64,000 bases of DNA from Pseudomonas fluorescens Q2-87 (GTDB lineage: Bacteria; Pseudomonadota; Gammaproteobacteria; Pseudomonadales; Pseudomonadaceae), in the NCBI RefSeq assembly GCF_000281895.1, contig NZ_CM001558.1, forward strand, positions 3,848,556 through 3,912,555. Direction: 5' to 3'. The translations under genes and the position numbers were made by a program. Shown one piece after another: positions 27,692-37,011 of this stretch. How positions within the stretch are numbered: position 1 is the first letter of the stretch; every line of letters starts with the position of its first letter. The notes beneath the pieces were generated by a model. It made no database searches and was not told the origin of the DNA. It saw only the letters and a program-made list of their open reading frames with translations.

Positions 27692-28921
27692 TCAGCGCCC
27701 GCTACGCAACATCTCCCGGGGCACGTACTTGCCGATCTCGAACTTGCCGATTGCAGCGCGGTGCACTTCATCCGGGCCGTCGGCCAGGCGCAGGGTACGT
27801 TGCATGGCGTACATGTAGGCCAGCGGGAAATCATTGGAAACCCCGGCGCCACCGTGGATCTGGATCGCCCGGTCGATGACTTTCAGGGCCACGTTCGGCG
27901 CAACGACCTTGATCTGGGCGATTTCACTCTTCGCCACTTTATTGCCCACCGTGTCCATCATGTACGCCGCCTTCAAGGTCAGCAGGCGCGCCATGTCGAT
28001 TTCCATCCGCGAGTCGGCAATCTTGTCGATGTTGCCGCCCAGGCGCGCCAATGGCTGGCCGAACGCAGTGCGGCTGACGGCGCGCTTGCACATCAACTCC
28101 AGTGCGCGCTCGGCCATGCCGATGGAGCGCATGCAGTGATGGATCCGGCCCGGGCCAAGCCGACCCTGAGCAATTTCAAAGCCGCGTCCTTCACCCAACA
28201 GGACGTTTTCGTACGGCACCCGCACGTTATCGAACAGCACTTCGGCATGGCCGTGAGGCGCATCGTCGTAGCCGAACACCGGCAGCGGCCGTACGATTTT
28301 TACCCCAGGAGTGTCCACCGGCACCAGGATCATCGAGTGCTGCGCATGACGCGGCGCATCGGGGTTGCTCAGGCCCATGAAGATCAGGATCTTGCAGCGC
28401 GGGTCACAAGCCCCCGAGGTCCACCATTTCTTGCCGTTTATCACCCACTCGTCGCCATCACGCTCGGCCCGGGCGGCCATGTTGGTGGCGTCCGAGGAGG
28501 CAACGTCCGGCTCCGTCATGGCGAAGGCCGAGCGGATCTCACCGCGCAGCAGCGGCTCGAGCCAGCGTTGCTTCTGTTCTTCATTGGCGTAGCGCACCAG
28601 CACTTCCATGTTGCCGGTGTCCGGTGCCGAGCAGTTGAACGGCTCAGGGCCCAGCAGCGAGCGTCCCATGATTTCCGCCAGCGGTGCGTATTCCAGGTTG
28701 GTCAGGCCGGCGCCCAGTTCCGACTCAGGCAGGAAAAGATTCCACAGGCCTTCAGCCTTCGCCTTGGCCTTGAGCTCTTCCATGATCGCGGTGGGTTGCC
28801 AGCGGTCACCTTCGGCCACTTGGCGTTCGAACACCGCTTCGGCCGGGTAGACGTAGGCGTCCATGAACGCCGTGACGCGTTCACGCAGTTCCTGAACCTT
28901 GGGGGAATACGCGAAATCCAT
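27692..28921 (-). CDS. Acyl-CoA dehydrogenase
   Basis: A 409-residue FAD-dependent dehydrogenase that oxidises an acyl-CoA at alpha-beta, passing electrons to ETF. Motifs: [16 protein letters not shown] (FAD-binding loop, about 130-145), [12 protein letters not shown], and the C-terminal [19 protein letters not shown] with [16 protein letters not shown]. The [10 protein letters not shown] version is typical of medium-to-long or FadE-like pseudomonad enzymes. The catalytic Glu position reads [12 protein letters not shown] at 28921 is preceded by AAGAAGG. Divergent from a LysR regulator 177 nt away. Confidence 0.88.
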   Translation of the reverse strand: MDFAYSPKVQELRERVTAFMDAYVYPAEAVFERQVAEGDRWQPTAIMEELKAKAKAEGLWNLFLPESELGAGLTNLEYAPLAEIMGRSLLGPEPFNCSAPDTGNMEVLVRYANEEQKQRWLEPLLRGEIRSAFAMTEPDVASSDATNMAARAERDGDEWVINGKKWWTSGACDPRCKILIFMGLSNPDAPRHAQHSMILVPVDTPGVKIVRPLPVFGYDDAPHGHAEVLFDNVRVPYENVLLGEGRGFEIAQGRLGPGRIHHCMRSIGMAERALELMCKRAVSRTAFGQPLARLGGNIDKIADSRMEIDMARLLTLKAAYMMDTVGNKVAKSEIAQIKVVAPNVALKVIDRAIQIHGGAGVSNDFPLAYMYAMQRTLRLADGPDEVHRAAIGKFEIGKYVPREMLRSGR

Positions 28922-29098
28922 GAGCAGCACCTTCTTGGCAGAGGTTGTTTTAGGTCATGAAATCGATGCTAGATCAGCTACGAAAATTTACCTAACCTAT
29001 TCTCGGCGTGTATTAACATTCATCACCGATATATGTTTCACTGATTCGCATCGCCACCCGGCACCTCAAAACAAGCCCAAGAATAAGAGTGCAGCGCC

Positions 29099-30031
29099 AT
29101 GAACCTGAGCAAGGTCGATCTCAACCTTTTCATTGTCTTCGATGCGATCTACACCGAAGCCAACCTGACCCGCGCCGGGCAGATTGTCGGCATCACTCAG
29201 CCGGCCGTGTCCAATGCCCTGGCCCGCCTGCGCGAGACATTCAACGACCCGCTCTTCGTGCGCACCGCCCAAGGCATGGTGCCTACGCCCATGGCCCAGA
29301 ACATTATCGGCCCGGTGCGCAACGCCCTGTCGCTGCTGCGGGTGTCGGTGCAAGAAAGCCGGATCTTCAACCCTTTGCAGGCCGTCAAGACCTACCGCAT
29401 CAGCATGACCGACCTCACCGAAGGCGTGATCCTGCCGCCGCTGTTCCAGCGCTTGCGTCGCCTGGCGCCGACCGTGGCTATCGAGAGTTTTCTGTCCAAG
29501 CGCCGCGAAACCACCAAGGAACTGGCGGCCGGTCGCCTGGACTTCGCCGTGGACGCCCCGCTCAACACCGACCCGCAGGTACGACATGTCAAGCTGATGG
29601 AAGACCGCTACGTGTGCGCCATGCGCAAGGGCCACCCTCTGGCGGGCAAGGAAAAGATCAGCCTCGATGACTATCTGGCCCAGACCCACGTGCATATTTC
29701 CAGCCGACGCAACGGCCTGGGCTACGTCGATCTGGCGCTGGGCAAGATGGGGATCCAGCGCAAGATCGCCCTGCGCTCCCAGCATTACTTGATGGCTTCC
29801 CAGGTGCTGCAGCAAACCGACATGGTCATGACCGTGCCCGAGCGTTTTGCCCGCCGTCACGATTTGCATGCCTTTGTGCTACCGGTCAACGACGTGCCGC
29901 CGGTTGAAACCCACTTGTACTGGCACGAAAGCACCGACCAGGACCCGGCCAACCGCTGGATGCGCGAGCAGATGATCGAGTTGTGCCAGCAGGTGACGGC
30001 TCATGAGAAGAAGCTGGATAAGATCGTGTAG
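29099..30031 (+). CDS. LysR-family transcriptional regulator, divergent from acyl-CoA dehydrogenase
   Basis: A 310-residue LysR protein of the LeuO/NodD-like type: DLNLFIVFDAIYTEANLTRAG (residues 7-27), then the recognition helix QPAVSNALARLRETF (about 35-49) and an effector domain beginning FNPLQAVKTYRISMTD. LysR proteins of this sort are usually divergent from the genes they control, so the acyl-CoA dehydrogenase is the likely target. The AT-rich divergent gap (28922-29098) holds imperfect T-N11-A sites such as ATCGATGCTAGAT, which I cannot assign. Confidence 0.88.
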   Translation: MNLSKVDLNLFIVFDAIYTEANLTRAGQIVGITQPAVSNALARLRETFNDPLFVRTAQGMVPTPMAQNIIGPVRNALSLLRVSVQESRIFNPLQAVKTYRISMTDLTEGVILPPLFQRLRRLAPTVAIESFLSKRRETTKELAAGRLDFAVDAPLNTDPQVRHVKLMEDRYVCAMRKGHPLAGKEKISLDDYLAQTHVHISSRRNGLGYVDLALGKMGIQRKIALRSQHYLMASQVLQQTDMVMTVPERFARRHDLHAFVLPVNDVPPVETHLYWHESTDQDPANRWMREQMIELCQQVTAHEKKLDKIV

Positions 30032-30049
30032 GCTCATGCCGCGTCATCG

Positions 30050-30146
30050 TTTTTCGCGAGCAAGCCCGCTCCCACATTGAGTACATAGTTCACGCAGCAT
30101 TGTGTGTAGGACGCTAAACCTGTGGGAGCGGGCTTGCTCGCGAAGA
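30050..30146. repeat. REPIN
   Basis: TTTTCGCGAGCAAGCCCGCT (30051-30070) faces TGTGGGAGCGGGCTTGCTCG (30121-30140), which continues CGAA. In the gap between LysR and liuR. Confidence 0.88.
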
Positions 30147-30176
30147 GGCCAGCACAGACAACCCGCCCGCGATTGC

Positions 30177-30192
30177 TTGACGTGAACGTCAA
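30177..30192. promoter_or_regulatory. LiuR-type operator upstream of liuR
   Basis: TTGACGTGAACGTCAA: 7-bp arms TTGACGT/ACGTCAA around GA, 45 nt before liuR. It shares the GACGT...ACGTnAA core with the two sites before liuA, so liuR is probably autoregulated. The 16-bp MerR-type palindrome agrees with published LiuR sites as I remember them. Confidence 0.75.
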
Positions 30193-30236
30193 CCTGCCAT
30201 TAGCTTAGCGCAGCCCTTTTCGTTTCGAGCGCGTCC

Positions 30237-30638
30237 ATGAGCAGCCAGACCTACAGCATCTCCGACCTCGCCCGCGAGCTGGATATCACCACCCGGGCCA
30301 TTCGTTTCTATGAGGAACAGGGCCTGCTGAGTCCTGAACGACGGGGCCAGGAACGCATTTATTCGCCACGGGACAAAGTCAGCCTCAAGCTGATCCTGCG
30401 GGGTAAGCGCATCGGGTTTTCCTTGGCCGAGTGCCGCGAGCTGATCGAGCTCTACGACCCCACCAGCGGCAACCAGAAGCAGCTGCACAGCATGCTGGCG
30501 AAAATCACCGAGCGCCGGGAACAGCTCGAACAGCAACTGCTGGACATCGAACAAATGAAGCTGGAACTCGACACCGCCGAAGAACGCTGCATCCAGGCGC
30601 TGGAGCAGACGATCAACGGGCAGGAAGCCATCCAATAA
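30237..30638 (+). CDS. liuR: MerR-family regulator of leucine catabolism
   Basis: A 133-residue MerR protein. The winged helix-turn-helix is at residues 6-50 (ISDLARELDITTRAIRFYEEQGLL), a second one-wing region follows (RIYSPRDKVSLKLILRGKRIGFS), and a coiled coil at about 85-130 (EQLEQQLLDIEQMKLELDTAEE) forms the dimer. This is the LiuR type that represses branched-chain degradation genes. LiuR-like palindromes stand at its own promoter and before liuA. liuE follows it after a REPIN, and liuABCD lies 3.6 kb away. Confidence 0.9.
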   Translation: MSSQTYSISDLARELDITTRAIRFYEEQGLLSPERRGQERIYSPRDKVSLKLILRGKRIGFSLAECRELIELYDPTSGNQKQLHSMLAKITERREQLEQQLLDIEQMKLELDTAEERCIQALEQTINGQEAIQ

Positions 30639-30652
30639 CGACACCAATCTCT

Positions 30653-30743
30653 TATGGGAGCGGGCTTGCTCGCGAATGCGAATTTACCTTCGGCCTTATG
30701 TCGACTGACACACCGCTTTCGCGAGCAAGCCCGCTCCCACATG
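30653..30743. repeat. REPIN between liuR and liuE
   Basis: TGGGAGCGGGCTTGCTCG (30655-30672) with CGAA, facing TTTCGCGAGCAAGCCCGCTC (30717-30736). It sits inside the possible liuR-liuE operon. Confidence 0.88.
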
Positions 30744-30777
30744 GGCTTGGTGCACCCACTTTTACAGGTCAACCCCC

Positions 30778-31677
30778 ATGTCACTTCCCTCCTTTGTACG
30801 CCTGATCGAAGTCGGCCCCCGCGATGGCTTGCAGAATGAAGCGCAACCCATCAGCGTCGCCGACAAGGTGCGCCTGGTGGATGCGCTGAGCGCCGCCGGC
30901 CTGGGTTACATCGAGGTCGGCAGTTTTGTTTCGCCCAAGTGGGTACCGCAAATGGCCGGCTCCGCCGAGGTGTTCGCTCAAATCCAGCGCAAGCCCGGTG
31001 TTACCTATGGGGCCTTGGCGCCAAACCTGCGGGGTTTTGAAGATGCGCTGGCGGCAGGTGTGAAGGAAGTGGCGGTGTTCGCCGCCGCGTCCGAAGCGTT
31101 TTCCCAGCGCAACATCAACTGCTCCATCAAGGAAAGCCTGGAGCGCTTCGCGCCGATCATGGAGGCCGCCAAACAGCACGACGTCAGCGTGCGCGGTTAC
31201 GTGTCCTGCGTGCTGGGCTGCCCATACGAAGGTGCCGTCAAGCCCGAGCAGGTCGCTTGGGTCGCTCGGGAGCTGTATGCAATGGGCTGCTACGAGGTGT
31301 CCCTGGGCGACACCATTGGCACGGGCACGGCGGGCGCGACTCGCAAGATGTTCGAGGTGGTTTCGGCCGATGTGCCCCGCGACAAGCTCGCCGGACATTT
31401 CCATGACACCTATGGCCAGGCGATGGCCAACGTATACGCCAGCCTGCTGGAAGGCATCGCCGTGTTCGACAGCTCCATCGCCGGTCTCGGTGGCTGCCCC
31501 TATGCCAAGGGCGCCAGCGGTAACGTTGCCACCGAAGACGTGCTGTACCTGCTCAATGGGTTGGGGATCGAAACCGGTATCGACCTGGACACATTGCTCG
31601 CCGCGGGCCAACAGATTTGTGACGTGCTCGGCCGCCCTACCGGTTCGCGCGTCGCCAAGGCCCGCAGCGCACAGTAA
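30778..31677 (+). CDS. liuE: Hydroxymethylglutaryl-CoA lyase
   Basis: Cleaves HMG-CoA to acetyl-CoA and acetoacetate, the last step of leucine degradation. The 299 residues have the HMGL family motifs: EVGPRDGLQNE near 10, the GAYISCVF-like GYVSCVLGCPYEG near 140, HFHDTYGQA (metal His residues) near 200, and GLGGCPYAKGASGNVATED with the active Cys near 240. The usual length is 300. Also known as mvaB in P. putida, where crcY is next to it; the same order is seen here. Confidence 0.94.
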   Translation: MSLPSFVRLIEVGPRDGLQNEAQPISVADKVRLVDALSAAGLGYIEVGSFVSPKWVPQMAGSAEVFAQIQRKPGVTYGALAPNLRGFEDALAAGVKEVAVFAAASEAFSQRNINCSIKESLERFAPIMEAAKQHDVSVRGYVSCVLGCPYEGAVKPEQVAWVARELYAMGCYEVSLGDTIGTGTAGATRKMFEVVSADVPRDKLAGHFHDTYGQAMANVYASLLEGIAVFDSSIAGLGGCPYAKGASGNVATEDVLYLLNGLGIETGIDLDTLLAAGQQICDVLGRPTGSRVAKARSAQ

Positions 31678-31679
31678 GG

Positions 31680-31719
31680 TGTTACCACAGGCTTTGTAAC
31701 GACAGCGAAACGAGTAACA
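31680..31719 (+). promoter_or_regulatory. CbrB-like upstream activator sites of crcY
   Basis: TGTTAC at 31680-31685 faces GTAAC at 31696-31700 and GTAACA at 31714-31719. CbrB is reported to bind TGTTAC...GTAACA pairs upstream of crcZ and crcY. The sites lie about 85-120 nt before the sigma-54 promoter, a normal enhancer distance. Confidence 0.6.
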
Positions 31720-31800
31720 CGGAAACAATTTGTCTGCTTTGCCACGCTCGGTTTTTCAGCTAAAAAATATAAGCTATTGATTTCTATGAAATTTTAAAAG

Positions 31801-31817
31801 TTGGCACGCCACCTGCT
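31801..31817 (+). promoter_or_regulatory. Sigma-54 promoter of crcY
   Basis: TTGGCACGCCACCTGCT: GG at 31803-31804 and GC at 31815-31816 are exactly 10 nt apart, the defining sigma-54 spacing (TGGCAC-N5-TGC). It predicts transcription from about 31828. Confidence 0.85.
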
Positions 31818-31826
31818 ATATCTCTG

Positions 31827-32206
31827 ACATAACAAGAATAAAAAAACGCGGCAAACCCAATAAAAACAAGACGAAACGACTCTGACATAACAAAAACAAC
31901 ACGGCAGAGACGCAGCTAACAGATTTTTTTGGAGAAGATGTGCTTTTCAGGGTGCTTTCAGGAGCAACCCGCAACCGGGCAGAGAACAATAAAACTACCT
32001 TCAGGTAGCTCCCGAATCGGTTGGATCGCCAGGCGAAAAAGCAGGTCAGCGCTCAAAAAAATACGTTTGCTCTTGATCCCGGATGGGGATCGCCAAAAAC
32101 AGCGGTAAAGGGTCACGGCCACCAAAAACAACAATAGGCCGCCCCTCAATAATAAAAAAAGAGCACGCGACGACAAAATTAAAGGGGAGCTTCGGCTCCC
32201 CTTTGT
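31827..32206 (+). ncRNA. crcY: CrcY-type small RNA (Hfq/Crc titrating RNA)
   Basis: No ORF fits this 654-nt gap between liuE and the acyl-CoA synthetase. It is A-rich and holds at least six AAnAAYAA Hfq/Crc motifs: 31862-31869, 31892-31899, 31985-31992, 32124-32131, 32127-32134 and 32148-32155. A 14-nt direct repeat CTCTGACATAACAA occurs at 31822 and 31880. The 3' end is the strong hairpin at 32181-32204. About 380 nt is right for CrcY (about 370 in P. putida), and the place next to the HMG-CoA lyase gene is the same. CrcY titrates Hfq/Crc when carbon is poor, releasing catabolic mRNAs from repression. Driven by a sigma-54 promoter and CbrB. Confidence 0.9.
32181..32204 (+). terminator. Terminator hairpin of crcY
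   Basis: Perfect 10-bp stem AAAGGGGAGC/GCTCCCCTTT capped by the stable loop TTCG. The descending A/T arm gives a U-rich 3' side; it also faces the convergent synthetase gene. Confidence 0.85.
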
Positions 32207-32230
32207 GCTGTCTGGCGTTTGGGGTTTTCT

Positions 32231-32321
32231 TGTGGGAGCGGGCTTGCTCGCGAAGACGGCGGCATAGCCAACATTTATGTCGCCTGGCACACCGCTTTCG
32301 CGAGCAAGCCCGCTCCCACAG
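32231..32321. repeat. REPIN between crcY and the acyl-CoA synthetase gene
   Basis: TGTGGGAGCGGGCTTGCTCG (32231-32250) with CGAA, facing TTTCGCGAGCAAGCCCGCTC (32297-32316). Nearly identical to the copies at 30050, 30653 and 45679. Confidence 0.88.
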
Positions 32322-32331
32322 GAGATCTTGC

Positions 32332-34029
32332 TCAGCCGTCGTGATCACTCAATTCTTCGATGCTGATTTCACGCATGCGGAATTTCTGGATCTTGCCGGT
32401 CACCGTCATCGGGAATTGCTCGACGAACTTGAAGTGGCGTGGCGTCTTGAAATGAGCGATACGCTCCTTGCACCAGGCCTGCAACTGCGGCGCTGTTACG
32501 CTGTGGCCGGGATGGAGCTTGATCCAGGCAACGATTTGCTCACCGTAGCACGAGCAGGGAATGCCGATGACCTGCACGTCCACCACCGCCGGGTGAGTGA
32601 AGAAAAATTCCTCCAGCTCACGCGGGTAAATATTCTCTCCACCACGGATGATCATGTCCTTGTTCCGCCCGACGATGCAGACGTAGCCCTGCGCGTCCAT
32701 GGTCGCCAGGTCGCCGGTGTGCATCCAGCCATCCGGGTCGATGGCCTCGGCGGTGCCCTTGGGGTTGTTCCAATAACCGAGCATCACGCTGTAGCCGCGA
32801 GTACACAGTTCGCCGACGGTGCCTTGGGGAACAATCTCACCGGCTTCATCGATGATCTTGCTTTCCAGGTGCGGCTGGGTGCGGCCAACGGTGGTTACCC
32901 GCAATTCCAGCTCGTCCGCAGGACCGGTCTGCAGTGACACCGGGCTGGTTTCCGTCATGCCGTAGGCAATCTGCACTTGGGCCATGTGCATCTCGCTGAT
33001 CACTCGGCGCATCACTTCGATGGGGCAAGTGGCTCCGGCCATGATGCCGGTGCGCAGGCTGGACAAGTCGAACTCGCCGCGCAGGGGTTGATCGAGCATG
33101 GCGATGAACATGGTGGGCACGCCGTACAGCGCAGTGGCTTTCTCTTCGGCCACAACCCTTAATGTCAGCAACGGATCGAACGCGTCAGCGGGATAGATCA
33201 TGGTGCTGCCGTGGGTCATGCAGCCGAGGTTGCCCATGACCATGCCGAAACAATGATAAAGCGGCACCGGGATCACCAGCCGATCGGCGGCGGTCAGGCT
33301 CAGGCTTTCGCCGACCATGTAACCGTTATTGAGAATGTTGCGGTGGCTGAGCGTCGCCCCCTTGGGGAAGCCGGTGGTACCCGAGGTGTACTGGATATTC
33401 ACCGGTTGGTCAAAATGCAGGCTGGCCTGACGCTCGGCCAACTGACCAGGCGTTACCGCCGCGCCCAGGGCCGTCAGTTGCGACCAAGGCAGAAAGCCTG
33501 ACGGCGGCTGTGGATCGAGACTGATCACACCGCGCAAATCCGGCAACCGCTCGCTGTGCATCTGACCAATCGACTGCTCTGCCAGTTCTGGCACTAGCGC
33601 TTGCAGCATCGCATGGTAATCCGACGTCTTGAACGCCCCGGCGCAGACCAGCCATTGGCAACCGGATTGTTTGAGCGCGTATTCCAGCTCTGAGACCCGA
33701 TAGGCCGGATTGATGTTGACCAGAATCACGCCGATCTTCGCACTGGCAAACTGGCTGATGCACCACTGCGCGCAATTGGGCGCCCACACGCCGAGGCGAT
33801 CGCCGGTTTTCAAGCCCAGCGCCAACAAGGCCCGCGCATGCAGGTCGACAGCGTCGGCCAGTTGTTGCCAGGTGTAGCGCAGCGATTGATGGCGTACCAC
33901 CAAGGCCTCGCCATCCGCATAACGAGCGACCGTCTGGTCGAAAGCCTGGCCGATGGTCTGGGCCAGCAAGGCCTTGTCCTGGGCACCATGGGTATAGCTG
34001 GACTGCAAATGCGAACCGGATTGATCCAT
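32332..34029 (-). CDS. AMP-binding acyl-CoA synthetase of the liu locus
   Basis: A 565-residue ligase of the FadD-like ANL family that activates a carboxylic acid with ATP and CoA. Motifs: the P-loop [15 protein letters not shown] at about 200-214 (split by family memory), the AYGMTETSP motif near 345, [12 protein letters not shown] and [16 protein letters not shown] near 420-450, and the C-terminal catalytic Lys in GKIQK. It lies between liuE/crcY and liuABCD, with two LiuR-type operators in its divergent promoter, so it should serve branched-chain or acetoacetate activation; the exact acid is not evident. Start ATG 34029 with GAGGGGG upstream. Confidence 0.88.
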   Translation of the reverse strand: MDQSGSHLQSSYTHGAQDKALLAQTIGQAFDQTVARYADGEALVVRHQSLRYTWQQLADAVDLHARALLALGLKTGDRLGVWAPNCAQWCISQFASAKIGVILVNINPAYRVSELEYALKQSGCQWLVCAGAFKTSDYHAMLQALVPELAEQSIGQMHSERLPDLRGVISLDPQPPSGFLPWSQLTALGAAVTPGQLAERQASLHFDQPVNIQYTSGTTGFPKGATLSHRNILNNGYMVGESLSLTAADRLVIPVPLYHCFGMVMGNLGCMTHGSTMIYPADAFDPLLTLRVVAEEKATALYGVPTMFIAMLDQPLRGEFDLSSLRTGIMAGATCPIEVMRRVISEMHMAQVQIAYGMTETSPVSLQTGPADELELRVTTVGRTQPHLESKIIDEAGEIVPQGTVGELCTRGYSVMLGYWNNPKGTAEAIDPDGWMHTGDLATMDAQGYVCIVGRNKDMIIRGGENIYPRELEEFFFTHPAVVDVQVIGIPCSCYGEQIVAWIKLHPGHSVTAPQLQAWCKERIAHFKTPRHFKFVEQFPMTVTGKIQKFRMREISIEELSDHDG

Positions 34030-34103
34030 GACGCCCCCTCTTGTCTTTTTTAATGGGTGTATCGGTGAATCTCATAGGCGAAGCGCCGTTACTCTGGCTC
34101 AAG

Positions 34104-34119
34104 TTGACGTTAACGTAAA
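34104..34119. promoter_or_regulatory. LiuR-type operator, site 1 of the synthetase/liuA promoter region
   Basis: TTGACGTTAACGTAAA: near-perfect palindrome around GTTAAC. It lies in the 186-nt divergent gap between the acyl-CoA synthetase and liuA genes. Confidence 0.75.
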
Positions 34120-34146
34120 GCGTGATTGACAGCCGCCCGTCCCAGG

Positions 34147-34162
34147 CTTACGTTAACGTAAA
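34147..34162. promoter_or_regulatory. LiuR-type operator, site 2 of the synthetase/liuA promoter region
   Basis: CTTACGTTAACGTAAA contains the perfect 14-bp palindrome TTACGTTAACGTAA (34148-34161). It lies 54 nt before liuA; its centre is 43 bp, about four DNA turns, from site 1. Confidence 0.78.
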
Positions 34163-34215
34163 GGTGAAAACCGCCTCCCGTTCTCCGCACCCGATAAAAA
34201 AGCCAAAGGTGTCCC

Positions 34216-35379
34216 ATGAGCTACCCATCCCTGAATTTTGCCCTCGGCGAAACCATCGACATGTTGCGTGACCAGGTACAGGCCTTCGTCAAGGCCGAGC
34301 TGGCGCCCCGCGCAGCGCAAATCGATATCGATAACCTGTTTCCCGCCGACATGTGGCGCAAGTTCGGTGACATGGGCCTGCTGGGCATCACCGTACCGGA
34401 AGAGTATGGCGGCGCCGGCCTGGGCTATCTGGCCCATGTCGTGGCAATGGAAGAAATCAGCCGCGGATCGGCCTCGGTCGCCCTCTCCTACGGCGCTCAC
34501 TCCAACCTTTGCGTGAACCAGATCAACCGCAACGGCAATCATGAGCAAAAAACCAAGTATTTGCCCAAGTTGATCAGCGGCGAACACATCGGCGCACTCG
34601 CCATGAGCGAGCCCAACGCCGGCTCCGACGTCGTATCGATGAAATTGCGGGCCGACAAGCGTGGCGACCACTACGTCCTCAACGGCAGCAAGACCTGGAT
34701 CACCAACGGTCCCGATGCCAATACCTATGTGATCTACGCCAAGACCGACCTGGAAAAAGGCGCCCACGGCATCACGGCCTTCATCGTCGAGCGCGACTGG
34801 AAGGGCTTCAGCCGCAGCAACAAGTTCGACAAGCTCGGCATGCGCGGCTCCAACACGTGCGAGCTGTTTTTCGATGACGTCGAAGTGCCTGAAGAAAACA
34901 TCCTCGGCACGCTCAACGGCGGTGTGAAGGTCTTGATGAGCGGCCTCGATTACGAGCGCGTGGTGCTGTCCGGAGGCCCCACCGGCATCATGCAAGCCTG
35001 CATGGACTTGATCGTCCCGTACATCCACGACCGCAAGCAGTTCGGCCAAAGCATCGGGGAATTCCAGCTGATCCAGGGCAAAGTCGCCGACATGTACACC
35101 CAACTGAACGCAAGTCGCGCCTATTTATACGCCGTGGCCCAAGCCTGCGAGCGCGGCGAAACCACCCGCAAGGACGCCGCCGGGGTGATCCTCTACAGCG
35201 CCGAGCGGGCCACGCAAATGGCCCTCGACGCCATCCAGATCCTGGGCGGCAATGGCTACATCAACGAATTCCCTGCCGGTCGCCTGTTGCGTGACGCCAA
35301 GCTGTACGAAATCGGTGCCGGCACCAGCGAGATTCGCCGGATGCTGATCGGCCGCGAACTGTTCAACGAAACCCGCTAA
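34216..35379 (+). CDS. liuA: Isovaleryl-CoA dehydrogenase
   Basis: Oxidises isovaleryl-CoA to 3-methylcrotonyl-CoA in leucine degradation, giving electrons to ETF. The 387 residues show the ACAD pattern: [16 protein letters not shown] near 130, [12 protein letters not shown], and the IVD-specific catalytic Glu in [12 protein letters not shown] (Glu247), in place of the C-terminal Glu of other ACADs. The C-terminal [35 protein letters not shown] (family text, not counted as one motif) is intact. First gene of the liuABCD operon; LiuR sites lie upstream. Confidence 0.95.
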   Translation: MSYPSLNFALGETIDMLRDQVQAFVKAELAPRAAQIDIDNLFPADMWRKFGDMGLLGITVPEEYGGAGLGYLAHVVAMEEISRGSASVALSYGAHSNLCVNQINRNGNHEQKTKYLPKLISGEHIGALAMSEPNAGSDVVSMKLRADKRGDHYVLNGSKTWITNGPDANTYVIYAKTDLEKGAHGITAFIVERDWKGFSRSNKFDKLGMRGSNTCELFFDDVEVPEENILGTLNGGVKVLMSGLDYERVVLSGGPTGIMQACMDLIVPYIHDRKQFGQSIGEFQLIQGKVADMYTQLNASRAYLYAVAQACERGETTRKDAAGVILYSAERATQMALDAIQILGGNGYINEFPAGRLLRDAKLYEIGAGTSEIRRMLIGRELFNETR

Positions 35380-35390
35380 CGGAGCTGACC

Positions 35391-36998
35391 ATGGCCACGC
35401 TGCACACTCAGCTCAATCCGCGCTCGGCGGAGTTCATCGCCAGCCGCGACGCAATGCTCGGACAGGTCGAGGCCCTGCGCACCTTGCTCGGGCAGGTCCG
35501 CCAAGGCGGTGGACCCAAGGCCCAGGAACGGCACACGTCGCGGGGTAAATTGCTGCCCCGGGAACGTATCAACCGGCTGCTGGACCCAGGCTCGCCGTTT
35601 TTGGAAATCAGCCCGCTGGCGGCCCACGAAGTCTATGGCGAAGACGTGCCAGCGGCCGGCGTGATTGCCGGCATCGGTCGGGTGGAAGGCGTTGAATGCA
35701 TGATCGTTGCCAACGATGCGACGGTCAAAGGTGGCTCGTATTACCCGCTGACGGTGAAGAAACACCTGCGCGCCCAGACCATCGCCCGACAGAACCGCCT
35801 GCCCTGCATCTATCTGGTGGACTCCGGCGGCGCCAACCTGCCGCGCCAGGACGAAGTGTTTCCGGACCGCGAGCACTTCGGCCGGATCTTCTTCAACCAG
35901 GCCAACATGAGCGCCCAGGGCATCCCGCAGATCGCCGTGGTCATGGGTTCCTGCACCGCCGGTGGCGCTTATGTGCCGGCCATGGCGGATGAGGCAATCA
36001 TGGTCCGCGAGCAAGCCACCATTTTCCTCGCCGGTCCGCCGCTGGTAAAAGCCGCCACCGGCGAAGTGGTCAGCGCCGAAGACCTGGGCGGTGCCGATGT
36101 GCATTGCAAAATCTCCGGCGTCGCCGACCACTATGCTGACAGCGATGAACACGCCCTGGCCCTGGCCCGCCGCAGCGTGGCCAACCTCAACTGGCGCAAG
36201 CTCGGTGAAGTGCAGCAACGTACGCCCATCGCCCCGCTGTACGCGAGCGAGGAGCTGTACGGCGTGGTGCCGGCCGATGCGAAGCAGCCGTTCGATGTCC
36301 GGGAAGTGATCGCGCGCCTGGTGGACGGCTCGGTGTTCGATGAATTCAAGGCGCTGTTCGGGACGACGCTGGTGTGCGGTTTTGCGCATCTGCATGGCTA
36401 CCCGGTCGCGATCCTGGCCAACAATGGCATTCTCTTCGCCGAAGCCGCGCAAAAAGGCGCGCACTTCATCGAACTGGCCTGCCAGCGCGGCATCCCGCTG
36501 TTGTTCCTGCAAAACATCACCGGCTTCATGGTCGGGCAGAAATACGAAGCCGGCGGTATCGCCAAGCATGGCGCAAAACTGGTTACCGCCGTGGCCTGCG
36601 CGCGGGTGCCGAAATTTACGGTCATCATCGGCGGCAGCTTTGGCGCGGGCAACTATGGCATGTGCGGTCGCGCCTATGACCCACGGTTCCTGTGGATGTG
36701 GCCGAATGCGCGAATTGGTGTGATGGGTGCCGAACAGGCGGCCGGTGTGCTGGTGCAGGTCAAGCGTGAACAGGCCGAACGCAGCGGTCATCCGTTCAGC
36801 GCCGAACAGGAAGCCGAGATCAAGCAACCGATCCTCGACCAGTATGAAAAGCAGGGCCACCCCTACTATTCCAGTGCAAGGTTGTGGGATGACGGCGTCA
36901 TCGATCCGGCCCAGACCCGCGATGTACTGGGCCTGGCCTTGTCCGCGTCACTGAACGCGCCTATCGAATCGAGCCGCTTCGGCGTGTTCCGGATGTAA
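35391..36998 (+). CDS. liuB: Methylcrotonyl-CoA carboxylase, carboxyltransferase (beta) subunit
   Basis: Moves CO2 from carboxybiotin to 3-methylcrotonyl-CoA. The 535 residues have the two crotonase-like carboxyltransferase domains: [19 protein letters not shown] near 138, [19 protein letters not shown] near 180, and in the second half [20 protein letters not shown] near 365 and [20 protein letters not shown] near 410. These match the acyl-CoA carboxyltransferase family. Works with LiuD. Eleven nt after liuA; AGCTGACC precedes the ATG. Confidence 0.95.
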   Translation: MATLHTQLNPRSAEFIASRDAMLGQVEALRTLLGQVRQGGGPKAQERHTSRGKLLPRERINRLLDPGSPFLEISPLAAHEVYGEDVPAAGVIAGIGRVEGVECMIVANDATVKGGSYYPLTVKKHLRAQTIARQNRLPCIYLVDSGGANLPRQDEVFPDREHFGRIFFNQANMSAQGIPQIAVVMGSCTAGGAYVPAMADEAIMVREQATIFLAGPPLVKAATGEVVSAEDLGGADVHCKISGVADHYADSDEHALALARRSVANLNWRKLGEVQQRTPIAPLYASEELYGVVPADAKQPFDVREVIARLVDGSVFDEFKALFGTTLVCGFAHLHGYPVAILANNGILFAEAAQKGAHFIELACQRGIPLLFLQNITGFMVGQKYEAGGIAKHGAKLVTAVACARVPKFTVIIGGSFGAGNYGMCGRAYDPRFLWMWPNARIGVMGAEQAAGVLVQVKREQAERSGHPFSAEQEAEIKQPILDQYEKQGHPYYSSARLWDDGVIDPAQTRDVLGLALSASLNAPIESSRFGVFRM

Positions 36999-37011
36999 AC
37001 GGGGAATGCCC

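Noticed and set aside
31678..32331. Short ORFs in the liuE-synthetase gap, such as 31958-32290 minus
   Set aside because: They run through the A-rich RNA gene and REPIN and have no ribosome-binding site or composition like a protein.
35391..36998. Propionyl-CoA carboxylase beta subunit for liuB
   Set aside because: The liu gene order and LiuR sites point to methylcrotonyl-CoA.
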